From contig MU008173.1 of assembly GCA_010909165.1 (NCBI GenBank), positions 1,116,001 to 1,180,000 on the forward strand: a stretch of 64,000 nt of DNA, written 5' to 3'. The notes beneath the pieces were generated by a model that saw nothing but the letters and a program-made list of their open reading frames with translations, did no database searches and was not told the DNA's origin. Source of the stretch: Anthoceros angustus (Eukaryota; Streptophyta; Anthocerotopsida; Anthocerotales; Anthocerotaceae). The translations under genes were made by a program, and so were the position numbers. Shown piece after piece: positions 55,296 through 64,000 of this stretch; the stretch's first letter is position 1, and each line of letters starts with the position of its first letter.

Positions 55296-58202
55296 ATGGC
55301 GGATCCGGAGCCGGAGCCGGAGCTGCTGGCGTTGCTGGCAGACCTGGAGTCCGAGTCGCCAACGCTGCAACAACTCCCATCGGTGGACCTGTGGGGGAGC
55401 TACTTCGATTGCGATTGCCAGGACGGGGAGTGCCAACACCGCGGGCAGTGGCACTGGGATGTGCGCCTGCGCCTGCTGACAGCCATCGGCAACTGCCGCA
55501 CGCTGACCACGATTCATCTCAATCCTCTGTGGTTGTTGACGGGTTGCAGCGTGAGGGAGGGCGAGGCCTTGGCGCTTCTCTCAGGCTTGCAAAACAACCC
55601 TGTGCTGCAGGAGCTGGATTTGTGCGGCTACAAGGGCTTCGTCACCACAGCAGCTTGCCGGCAGGCACTCACCGCGGTCGTCCGCGCATCTCACCGCTCC
55701 TTGGATTTCCTGGGTCTGCAACATGTGGGGTTGAGTGCCCAGGGACTGGGTGACATCGGTGCAGCCTTTGCACGCAATGCCAGCTCCGTCCTGTCTTGGT
55801 TGGCTCTGTGTGGGAACGACATCGGGAATGCTGTCGGGGCGCAGCACTTGGCTCAAATCCTCACCAACTCGCCCACGCTCAGCACTCTCTGGATTGGCGA
55901 GATAGGCATGGACGAGGAAGGAGCGGCGCTGATCGCACGCGCCCTGGCGCAGACCACCACGCTGACCCAGCTTCGAATCGGAGATGCCGTGCCCAGGAAT
56001 GGGCCCATGCACATCATTCCACTGCTCCAAGCTTTGGTGTGGCCCGATGAGGCCGACGAGTTTTGGGATTCTCCTCCTCCTGGGCCTGCTGCTTTCAACT
56101 ACTCCATCACTCTGCTTAGTCTTGACTGTCCGGGAGGGCAGGAGGCTATGGAGCCGGGGCTGGGAGAGGCCCTGGCTCGGGTGCTTCGGTCTAACCGAGC
56201 TCTCAATCAGCTCTGGGTTGCCAGCTTCTTCGTCACACGCGGGTTGGGAGCGCTGCGTGAAAACACCACCATCACCACACTCCAAGTGAGGCACAGGCTG
56301 TCTTCCGACGATGATGACATGGATCCTATCCTGCTCTCCATCCTTCGCGAGTGCAAGGCTGTCCAGGAGCTGCAGCTTGAATTTGAGAAGCCCTTCGGTG
56401 CATGCGGGTTCACCAAGGAGCTGTTCCAGGGGTTGAAGAACAACAACCCTGGCGTCAAGAGGCTCAGGTTGGATGGCTGGGATGGGCTGGACGACCACAT
56501 GTTTCAAGACCTGATTGAATCTCTCTCCACCAACACCAACCTGGAGGACATCTCTATCAAGGGCACCTCGTGGGAACAGCAAGGCAAGGGCGAACATTTG
56601 GTGAAAACGATGAGGGACACGAGGGTGGAGCCGCATCTGCTGGCGTTGCTTGCAGATTTGGAGTCCGAGTCGCCTGTGCTGCAACGACTCCCACCTTTGG
56701 ATCTGTGGGGGAGCTACTTCAATTGCACTTGCCAGGACCAGGACTGTCATCACCGCGGGGAGTGGCAGTGGGAGGTGCGGCTGCGTCTGCTCACAGCCAT
56801 CGGCAATTGCCGCACGCTGAGGAAGATTCGGCTCAATCCTGTGTGGAGGACGGGTTACAGCGTGAGGCACGACGAGGCGTTGGCGCTGTTTTCAGGCTTG
56901 CAACACAACCTTGTGCTGCGGGAGCTGGATTTGTGTGGCTACCAGGGTTTTGTGACCACAGCAGCCTGCGTGCAGGCACTGACTGCTGTCATCCAGACAT
57001 CGTATCGCTCATTGGAGGTCCTGGATTTGCGATATGTGGGATTGAGCGCAGAAGGACTGGGTGACATCGCTTCAGCCCTGCGACGCAATGGCACCTCCTC
57101 AGTCCTTACCAGATTGGCTCTCTGTGGGAACAACATCGGGAATGCTGTCGGGGCGCAACACCTGGCCGACGTCCTCACCGACTCGCCCACGCTGCGCAGT
57201 GTCTCGATTAGGAATATAGGCATGGACGAGGAAGGAGCGGTGCTCATCGCAGAGGCCTTGACGCACACCTCCACACTGACGGGGCTTAGGATCGGAGATG
57301 AGGTGCCCCGGAATCTAACGCATGCGCAGCCAGCGCCCATGCACATCATTCCCCTGCTCCAAGCCTTGGTGTGGCCTGAGTCCTCACATGAGGACTCAGG
57401 TCTCTCGACTTCGTGGGGCCAAGGCCTCATCAATGAAAGGGAGGGGGGTGTGATGACGAGATGGAAGGATTTGGGTCATGGCTTTCTCTTGGGATTGAAC
57501 CACAAGCGGAGTGGCAGAAGCTTGAAGGACGACCTCATGGACACTGCTGCTATTCCTCTACTCCAAGCTGTCCGTGCTCCGGATCAGGATCCGGCGAGGA
57601 GTCACGGCGCTCAGATTCCCCCTCCTGCTGCTTTCAATCGCTCCGTCACGTTGCTTGTCCTTGAGTGTCGTGGGGGCCAGCAGGCCGTGGAGCCGGGGCT
57701 GGGAGAAGCCTTGGGTCGCGTCCTTCGCTCCAACCGTGCTCTCAATGAGCTCTGGCTTGACAGCTTCTTCGTCACACGCGGATTGGAAGCGCTGCGTGAG
57801 AGCAGCAGCATCACCAAACTCAAAGTGGTTCACTCGAAGCATTCCGACCATGATGACATGGATCCTATGCTGATCGAGATCCTTCAGGAGTGCAAGACTG
57901 TTCGGCAGCTGCAGCTTCAGTTTGAGAAGCCCTTTGGTCCGTGCGGGTTCACCAAGGCGTTTTTCCAAGGGTTGCACAACAACCGGAGCATCAAGAGGCT
58001 CGTGTTGGATGGCTGGGATGGATTGGATGATGACATGTTCCACGACTTGATGGGCTCTCTGGGACGTGACTCCAACAACGTTCTAGAGAAAATCTCTTGC
58101 AAGAAAACATCCTGGGAAAGGGAAGGCATTGGAAGGATGATCGATACCAGGCTTGCCCTCATAAGAAACACACGCAGCAGCAGGGTAGGTGTCCCAAGCT
58201 AG
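55296..58202 (+). CDS. Leucine-rich repeat (ribonuclease-inhibitor type) protein made of two tandem units
   Basis: Single frame of 968 codons with no signal peptide or membrane segment, so probably cytosolic or nuclear. Residues about 8-440 and 446-950 are two copies of the same unit: LLALLADLESESP, LDLWGSYF, LRLLTAIGNCRTL, VLxELDLCGY, GFVTTAAC, GIGMDEEGA-type stretches, EPGLGEAL, FEKPFG and LDGWDGLDD. Leu-rich stretches of the NLR/RNI type (LQELDLCGY, LSWLALCGNDIG, LTQLRIGD) repeat within each unit. The second unit has about 60 extra residues after VWPE (near 57380-57590), starting with a DNA palindrome. No NB-ARC, TIR or kinase domain is attached. A weak alternative end uses a donor near 58185 and an acceptor near 58285, replacing VGVPS by VQKSHLRRWPLW. 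Function unknown. Confidence 0.8.
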   Translation: MADPEPEPELLALLADLESESPTLQQLPSVDLWGSYFDCDCQDGECQHRGQWHWDVRLRLLTAIGNCRTLTTIHLNPLWLLTGCSVREGEALALLSGLQNNPVLQELDLCGYKGFVTTAACRQALTAVVRASHRSLDFLGLQHVGLSAQGLGDIGAAFARNASSVLSWLALCGNDIGNAVGAQHLAQILTNSPTLSTLWIGEIGMDEEGAALIARALAQTTTLTQLRIGDAVPRNGPMHIIPLLQALVWPDEADEFWDSPPPGPAAFNYSITLLSLDCPGGQEAMEPGLGEALARVLRSNRALNQLWVASFFVTRGLGALRENTTITTLQVRHRLSSDDDDMDPILLSILRECKAVQELQLEFEKPFGACGFTKELFQGLKNNNPGVKRLRLDGWDGLDDHMFQDLIESLSTNTNLEDISIKGTSWEQQGKGEHLVKTMRDTRVEPHLLALLADLESESPVLQRLPPLDLWGSYFNCTCQDQDCHHRGEWQWEVRLRLLTAIGNCRTLRKIRLNPVWRTGYSVRHDEALALFSGLQHNLVLRELDLCGYQGFVTTAACVQALTAVIQTSYRSLEVLDLRYVGLSAEGLGDIASALRRNGTSSVLTRLALCGNNIGNAVGAQHLADVLTDSPTLRSVSIRNIGMDEEGAVLIAEALTHTSTLTGLRIGDEVPRNLTHAQPAPMHIIPLLQALVWPESSHEDSGLSTSWGQGLINEREGGVMTRWKDLGHGFLLGLNHKRSGRSLKDDLMDTAAIPLLQAVRAPDQDPARSHGAQIPPPAAFNRSVTLLVLECRGGQQAVEPGLGEALGRVLRSNRALNELWLDSFFVTRGLEALRESSSITKLKVVHSKHSDHDDMDPMLIEILQECKTVRQLQLQFEKPFGPCGFTKAFFQGLHNNRSIKRLVLDGWDGLDDDMFHDLMGSLGRDSNNVLEKISCKKTSWEREGIGRMIDTRLALIRNTRSSRVGVPS

Positions 58203-58848
58203 CTACCCCGCTGTCTTCATCTGTTCATTCAGAAACCACAAATTGAGAGCTGACAGGGAGCTTGTCTGTTCTCACTTGTGCAGGTTCAAAAGTCCCACCT
58301 CCGGCGATGGCCACTATGGTAACCGGCAACCGCTGGTTGCGCCGCAGGGCCTTCCGATCACTGCCAAGGTGTTGCTGATGCAACTGGTTTGAGGTAGAGG
58401 CCAAAGATCTTCACGAAATAGTGGCGGCACTCGCCTCAAGAGAGCCAGTGCTCTCTGTCATCTGATGCCCCATATTTCCAGACGCCATGTCAACCATATA
58501 TACTCTTATCTCACATCTAGTTATCAGAAGAGTCAGATTTGCAAGCAACGAGAAACAGTATCACTGATGGAGATGAGGTGACCTCATCCTCCATCTGCTG
58601 TACGCGAGCTAGCACGCTGCCGGCAAAATCTTGGTCGAGCACCAAGCCTGCTTTCTCTGCCTCTCGAAGTAACATGAATTGCTCCACACCACGTCAGGCT
58701 AGGGGTAATAAGGAAGATGAACAGGTTCTAAGAAAACGACAAGCCTACCCTGTGCAGGGATTCACCCTCCCGCTCACATGACCCCACAGGGTCAACCCAC
58801 AAACAACCAAACCTCCAGGAGCCCAGCACTTCCACTTCCGAGAAAATT
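58203..58848. other. Intergenic
   Basis: LRR gene 3' region and spacer to the PPR pseudogene. A possible extra 3' exon of the LRR gene lies near 58285. No other gene seen. Confidence 0.4.
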
Positions 58849-61500
58849 TTGTGGGTGGGTGTTGTCCAGCGATGGTCGTTGCCAGGAGCAGGAGGACCTG
58901 TAACAACAATTTTTTCTCTCCTACCATGTTGTGAAACCTCAGACGAGATTAACAGAGCTTCCGATCGCCTGACTTCCGGCGTGAGGGGTCCGGCGAGGTC
59001 CGGTGGTGAAACATCATGTGTAAGCCAGCATGGGGTGATGAGCAGCTCGTTTCCTTGGATATATGGTACCCGTACCACCCTTCCTTCCAAGCCGAGCTCT
59101 CCGGATAAGCCTGAACCTGGCAGGCGTGCAGGATCGGCAATGGGCGTAGTAACGGCTGGAACCGTGAGCATGTTGTGTCAGCAGCAGAAGCTTTCTGAGG
59201 CCGTCGCAGCCCTGGAATCTCTGGCGCAGACAGACTCTGCTATTTCTCAGTCTCTGATTTGCACTGTGCTAAAACTGTGTACAGCTAACCAGAATTTGGT
59301 TGTGGGGCGACGAGTTCATGATCTCAGTGTCAAACTTGGGTACGAGTCGATTGCATACATGGCTAACCGCATGCTGCTCACGTCTTTGTAGCTGCCCTTC
59401 AAGCTTGTGCATCTGCCGCTGACTTGGAATCTGGCAGGAAAGTGCACTGTGATGCGGTGCAGAGTGGCACTTGTCCTGACTTGTTTGTTAGCACCAACCT
59501 GGTGGACATGATTGCAAAATGTGATGAACTGAAAGATGTACGCCTGGTTTTTGACTGGCCACAATGAATGTGGTGACATAGAATGCCCTAATAGCTGGGT
59601 ATGCAAAATGTGGTGAACTGAATAATGCACGCGAGGTTTTGACAGCATGACCGGAAAGGACGTGGTGACATGGAATGGCCTGATATCAGGGTAATGCACG
59701 GCAGGAACTTTGCCGAGAGGCGCTTGTTGTGTAAGGACGAATGAAGGAGGAGGGCCTGATTCTGGGCTGACCATGGTACTTTTGTTTGCCGTCAAAAGGC
59801 CTGTGCAAGCACTGGTGCCTTACAGAAGGAAGGGCAGTTGCACTCGCAGATTTTCGAAAGAGGATGGCTACATGACACGATGGTGGGCACCTGCCTGGTG
59901 GACATGTATGCAAAATGTGGTCAACTGAAAGATGCACGCCAGGTTTTTGAAAGCTTGCCCACGACGGATGTGGTGACATAGGATGCCCTGATTGCTGGGT
60001 ACACAGCAACGGCTTGGCCACGACGCGCGTGTTATGTATGGACAAAATGGAGGGCCGCCTGATCGTTGTTAACCGTTGTACTTTTGCTTGCCTTCTGAAG
60101 GCCTTACTGGTGCCTTACAGAAGGGCAGGGATCTGCACTCACTGATTGTTGAAAGAGGACTGCTGGATGACAAACCGGTGAGCAACAGCTTGGTGGACAT
60201 GTATGCAAAATGTGGTGAACTGAACGATGCACACCAGGTTTTTGACACATTGTCTGCAAAAGATATGGTGGCATGGGATGCCCTGATAGCTGGGTATGCA
60301 CAGCAAGGACTCGGCCAAGAGGCGCTTGATCTGTATGGACAAATGGAGCAAGAAGGCCTCATTTTGTCTGGACATGTTACTTTCACTTGCCTTATGAAGG
60401 CCTGTGGAAGCACTGGTGCCTCTCAGAAGGGCAAACAGCCGCACTTGCAGTCTATCGCAAGAGGACTGCTGGATAACATACTGGTGCCTGGTGGGTATGT
60501 ATGCAAAATGTGGTGAACTGAAAGATGCACGCCAGGGTTTTAACAGCTTAGCCACAAATGGAGCAAGAAGGCCTCATTTTGGCTGACGATGGTACCTTTG
60601 CTTGCCTTTTGAAAGCCTGTGGAAGCAGTGGTGCCTTACAGAAGACATGTCTGCAAGATGTGGTGAACTGGAAGAGGCACGCCAGGTGTTTGACAGCATG
60701 AACACAGAATGTAGTGACATGAAATTCCCTGATATCTGGGTATGGTGCTTGCGATGATGGTCAGAGAGCTCTAGCTTGTTTTGAGGAGATTGTTTATTGC
60801 TAGTACACAGCCTGCATGATTTATCTTCTTGGGCGTAGAGGCCATTTTGATGAGGCAGAGAAGATGCTATTGTCATGTGAGGGTACAGTGATTTTGTGGG
60901 ATTGACGTCTTCGTTGAATGCTTGCAAAAGTCACGGGGATATAGAGAGGGCGATGTGGAGTTTTGAAAGCAGTGTTAGGCCGGCACCTCCTGGTGTAGTG
61001 CTTTGAAAGCATTGTTAGGCTGGCTCCGCAGGAGGTGTTGGGCCCCATATGTGCTCATGGCCAATGCCTATGCAGATGCAGGTAGATGGGCCGATGTAGA
61101 CAGGATTGAGACACAGAAGGGTAGCCTGCAGTGGCGACCATTGATTTCTGGTACATAGATTTCTGGTGGGAGAAAGGAGAGAGGATATAAAGAGGAAGAG
61201 AGTCGTGAGCAAGACTCCGGGTACATAGATTTCTGGTGGGAGTAAGGAGAGAGGATATAAAGAGGAAGAGAGTCGTGAGCAAGACTCTGGGGCTAGAGGA
61301 GTGCAGCAAGGTGTGTTTCTAGAGGAGGGAGAGCAACCCGTGGAGTTGCAGGTGGTTGGACCAAGTGTCCTAAACGGGTGATGTGCTTGGTAGGCATGCC
61401 GAGCCGCTAGCGAGCTCTGACGTTTGGTCTCTTGAACACTCTGAGTGGGACACCTCTGGTGTAGAGAAGAATCTGGTGGTGCCCATTGCCCTTTCAACCA
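58849..61500 (+). pseudogene. PPR-DYW pseudogene related to the 11498-13822 gene
   Basis: The + strand carries a decayed homologue of the PPR gene. Near 58906-59080 there is a degraded equivalent of the PDF motif (QQFF retained, WWDN and PDF lost). From 59090 the SSPDKPEPGRRAGS...MGVVTAGTVS stretch and early PPR repeats are readable to 59391. Repeated PPR segments follow in all frames, the longest open at 60076-60516 (LVDMYAKCGELNDAHQVFD). The E-domain equivalent is near 60820-60960 and a deaminase-start equivalent near 61385-61490. Many stops and frameshifts, so it is not functional. The number of repeats is larger than in the 13.8-kb gene. Confidence 0.85.
61151..61287. repeat. 70-bp tandem duplication
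   Basis: The unit starting GTACATAGATTTCTGGTGGG at 61151 recurs at 61221 with one visible substitution (AGAAAGG/AGTAAGG). It lies inside the PPR pseudogene. Confidence 0.92.
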
Positions 61501-62024
61501 TCATAGACAGAGCCACATTTAACTTGATTCCTATTTGTAGTCATCCGACTCCACACTTTATATGGGGACTCAAGCCTCATTTGTATCTTAACATACCGTA
61601 CGCATCCGCGCCTGCAGGGACCCTTGGAGACAGGTTGTCGTCTTTATAAACTACACAAGCAACTTTCATATAACATTGTCTCCGGAAACAAGAGCTTCAA
61701 TCTGGAGTTTCCGGAAACAAGAGCTTCAATCTGGATTTGAGAGAGCCCTTACCGTGGTTGTTTCGGCCAGTGCTCCATTTCTTGCTTCTCCGCCGGCAGG
61801 CAATTTCGGGATAGGATTAATTATCCGCCCAGTTCTTCAAGAACTTCAAATGCGGCTTGGAGAAAGACTGTCCCACATCAACGTGTTCATGGCAGGAGCA
61901 ACGAAACGGCTTCGGAAAATCCCAAGCTCGCACTATGCAAGTAACCAAATGCCACTTGCAACCTGCAAGTGGCATCTTAGGGACCCTTAGACACAGATTG
62001 TCATCTTTGCTACTCAAGCAATGT
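61501..62024 (-). pseudogene. Decayed duplicate of the last HAL3 exon, with spacer
   Basis: On the minus strand about 61965-61690 repeats the last exon of the HAL3 gene (LVTCIVRAWDF, then MNTLMWD and PHLKFL equivalents in shifting frames). It has lost one or more bases in VAPAMN, and the ACGD region is replaced. Its 5' end has a hairpin (CCACTTGCA, GGT, TGCAAGTGG). A 31-base duplication (TCCGGAAACAAGAGCTTCAA) stands at 61680-61740. It cannot encode an active terminus. Confidence 0.8.
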
Positions 62025-62918
62025 TTATAAAAATGTTTCCGGAAACAAGAGCTTCAATCTGGATTTGAGAGACTCTTCAATCGTGGTTGGTTCGGCCATT
62101 GCTCCATTTCCGACGTCTCCACAGGCAAGCAATTTCGGGATAGGATTAATTATCATAACACCAAGTTCTTCAAGAACCTTCAAATGCGGCTTGGTAAATG
62201 GACTGTCCCACATCAACGTGTTCATAGCAGGAGCAACAAAGAACGGCTTCGAAAAATCCCAAGCTCGCACGATGCAAGTCACTAAATTGTCACAAATGCC
62301 ACTTGCAACCTGCAAAAGAACAGAAGCAGTGAGAACATTGAACAGAGCCTTCTCGACACTATGCACCTGCGTACGCTAATAAAACGTAAACGGACTGCGA
62401 CCTGCACAAAGTCCTGATGTAGGCCTACATCTCAATATACCAGACACAAGTCTAGCATGTATGAGGACGACACCAAAATACTCTTGCACATAAGGAGGGG
62501 TCAAAGTTAGAGTAGATCTCAAATCTTCGACAGTGACAAGAATGTGCGTGACCTCCAACATACTTCGAGACGCCAGTGTGCAATCACAGGGAGCTCTAAC
62601 CTTAGCAAGCGTGTTGGCAGAAAGAGGGGCAATGACTAAGGCATCGGCCCATCGCCTGAGCTCGATATGAAGCACAGTGTCCCCTTTCTTCCTCCAACTT
62701 AACCACTCGTTCTCATCGGTGTACAATCCAACACCGGGTGACAGAGAGCTGGAGTCGATGAAGTGCAACGCAGACTTGGTGACTACAACGGCTACCTCCG
62801 CCCACTGCGAGATGCCGTTAGCAAGCGTAGTGAGCTTTATGGCTGCTACGCTTCCCGTAGCCGCAACGATGACGCGGGGCTTCCTGGGCTCGAAATTGGA
62901 ACCGCCGCCAGACGCCAT
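62025..62918 (-). CDS. HAL3: HAL3-type phosphopantothenoylcysteine decarboxylase, 2 exons
   Basis: Minus-strand exons 62918-62601 and 62309-62025 join in frame (200 aa), close to plant HAL3 proteins. FMN-dependent enzyme that decarboxylates 4'-phosphopantothenoylcysteine in coenzyme A synthesis. Visible: RVIVAATGSVAAIK (flavin-binding start), His84 in VLHIELRRW (active-site base), APLSANTLAK, PAMNTLMW (133-140, including the substrate-binding Asn136) and ACGDVGNGAM with Cys169. These match AtHAL3a His90, Asn142 and Cys175. An in-frame upstream ATG at 63011 would add 31 Arg-rich residues that could be a targeting peptide. I prefer 62918 because it gives the family length. Confidence 0.9.
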
Positions 62919-63011
62919 GCGGCCACAAAACCTAGCCCTCAAGGCACGCAAGGCGCCGGTCGAGAAGATCCACAAGCGGGATGTCACAAACCTCTTGCCG
63001 AAAGCAAGCAT

Positions 63012-64000
63012 CCAGCTGACACTTCACCACATTGCACTGTCCAAAGAATTTAGCCACCGGATGCTCGTCATCACCACTCTTGAACTGCTTGATGATCTGC
63101 ACAGGCAATTTGCAGACTCCACAAATCGCATCCCAACCGCTGGACATACGAGGCATCCTCAAGCGAGGAAATTCAAACGTCCGAGCAACCACGATGCTTG
63201 TGCAAACCCAGCAACTAGCTGCTGCGGGTTTGCCCTAGATTGCCACCTAGGTGTGATAGGGTACTTAACCTGTTTTTATTTTTAACTAAAGCCAAACTTC
63301 TAGTTTTCTAAATCGCGATAAGAGTTTCCATGCTCCTTCTTATCTCGTGGCAACACACTATCGGAAGTTGTTTTTGAGACGGCAGATTGTGCTTTGAGCT
63401 TGAGAATTTCTTGTCTTGGTAATGATATTGTTGCACCATTTGTGGCTGCAAAGGAGTTTCTCAATAGTCTAGAGGTCGATGTGATCGTTCCTTCAACCTT
63501 CCTGCTTGGAAAGGATTTTTGGTAGAGAGCACATATTGATTATGACTTTTCACTCCATGGATGATCGCCTCCAGTCATAACCACGAGCATAAGCGTATCA
63601 AACCACACCGCCAAGGAAGACTGGTAGCAATCAACAGCTGCATACACACGGATGCAGCTGAAAAGGAGGCTTACTCACTTGGCAGCGAGAAGTCCTTTGC
63701 TTCCAGTTGTTAAATAGAGCATTGCAGACGGACAACTCAATTACATATCAATGAGGATCTTACACCATTGTACTGGAAGGCTAAGAAGGAGAAGTTACTC
63801 GCTTTTAAAGCTACTCGTGCTCCAATCAAGAGGCTTTCTTTCGTGGGGACGATTTGGTGGTGTTTAGCCCATTTTCATTGACATTGTTGGTTGATTGAAG
63901 ATTATTTGTCTTGTTTGAATTTTACCTTTGCATTCGTCTAGACCATTTTACCACAATCCATGTAGTTGCCATATTTCAGTCCCACAACGGAAATCCGTCA
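63012..64000. other. Right end, no recognised gene
   Basis: HAL3 promoter side to about 63290, then AT-rich sequence with scattered short frames broken by stops. Fragments such as CLGNDIVAPFVAAKEFL near 63410-63460 could be transposon debris, but I cannot assign them. Confidence 0.35.

Noticed and set aside
55581-56870. 429-codon minus-strand frame over the LRR gene
   Set aside because: Shadow of the LRR coding strand; it is His/Gln/Pro-rich and repeats only because the LRR gene does.

Overview
This is nuclear DNA of a land plant. The genes are split by short GT-AG introns (about 60-200 bp), spacing is compact, and the products are typical of plants: cytochrome P450, phenylcoumaran benzylic ether/isoflavone-reductase-like, neprosin, PPR-DYW, pyridoxal reductase, HAL3 and kinesin-light-chain-related proteins. 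The PPR protein carries the 'KP' DYW variant (KPAxA box, C-terminal GRP instead of DYW). As I know it, this variant is tied to U-to-C organelle RNA editing in hornworts, ferns and some lycophytes. That points to a hornwort or seed-free vascular plant; I cannot name the species.

Layout. 1-1597: no recognisable gene. 1598-8262: a CYP85-clan P450 cluster, with one intact 9-exon gene (503 aa) on + and two broken copies. 8712-13822 (-): a PPR editing factor with an N-terminal OSB-like PDF motif, whose 3' half is tandemly duplicated. 14381-16323: a neprosin-domain gene (6 exons, 446 aa) in AT-rich DNA. 16324-41250: a nested duplication array built from a PCBER-like reductase gene, its promoter, its 3' flank, an AT-rich intronless protein kinase, a (GATA)n tract and a PPR fragment. 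Only the last reductase copy (39919-41250, 5 exons, 305 aa) and the second kinase copy (36879-37787) are open throughout. 42209-52416: a dense run of intact conserved genes: DUF1749 alpha/beta hydrolase, pyridoxal reductase (intronless), glycine cleavage H protein, eIF6, and a kinesin-light-chain-related TPR protein. 52935-53420: a small secreted Cys-containing protein in AT-rich DNA. 55296-58202: a 968-aa LRR protein made of two copies of one unit. 58849-61500: a PPR pseudogene related to the one at 12 kb. 62025-62918 (-): HAL3/PPC decarboxylase with a decayed extra copy of its last exon. The remainder holds nothing I recognise.

Themes. (1) I spliced seven multi-exon genes by eye to full-length frames; exon coordinates are in the entries. 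(2) Every breakpoint I could resolve in the duplications carries 8-13 bp of microhomology. (3) Differences between duplicate copies are dominated by 1-4 nt losses at CAG/CTG, so part of the apparent pseudogenisation may be consensus error at CHG-methylated cytosines rather than biology. (4) The most novel-looking item is the fusion of an OSB-type PDF motif to a PPR-DYW:KP protein, with a decayed relative 46 kb away.
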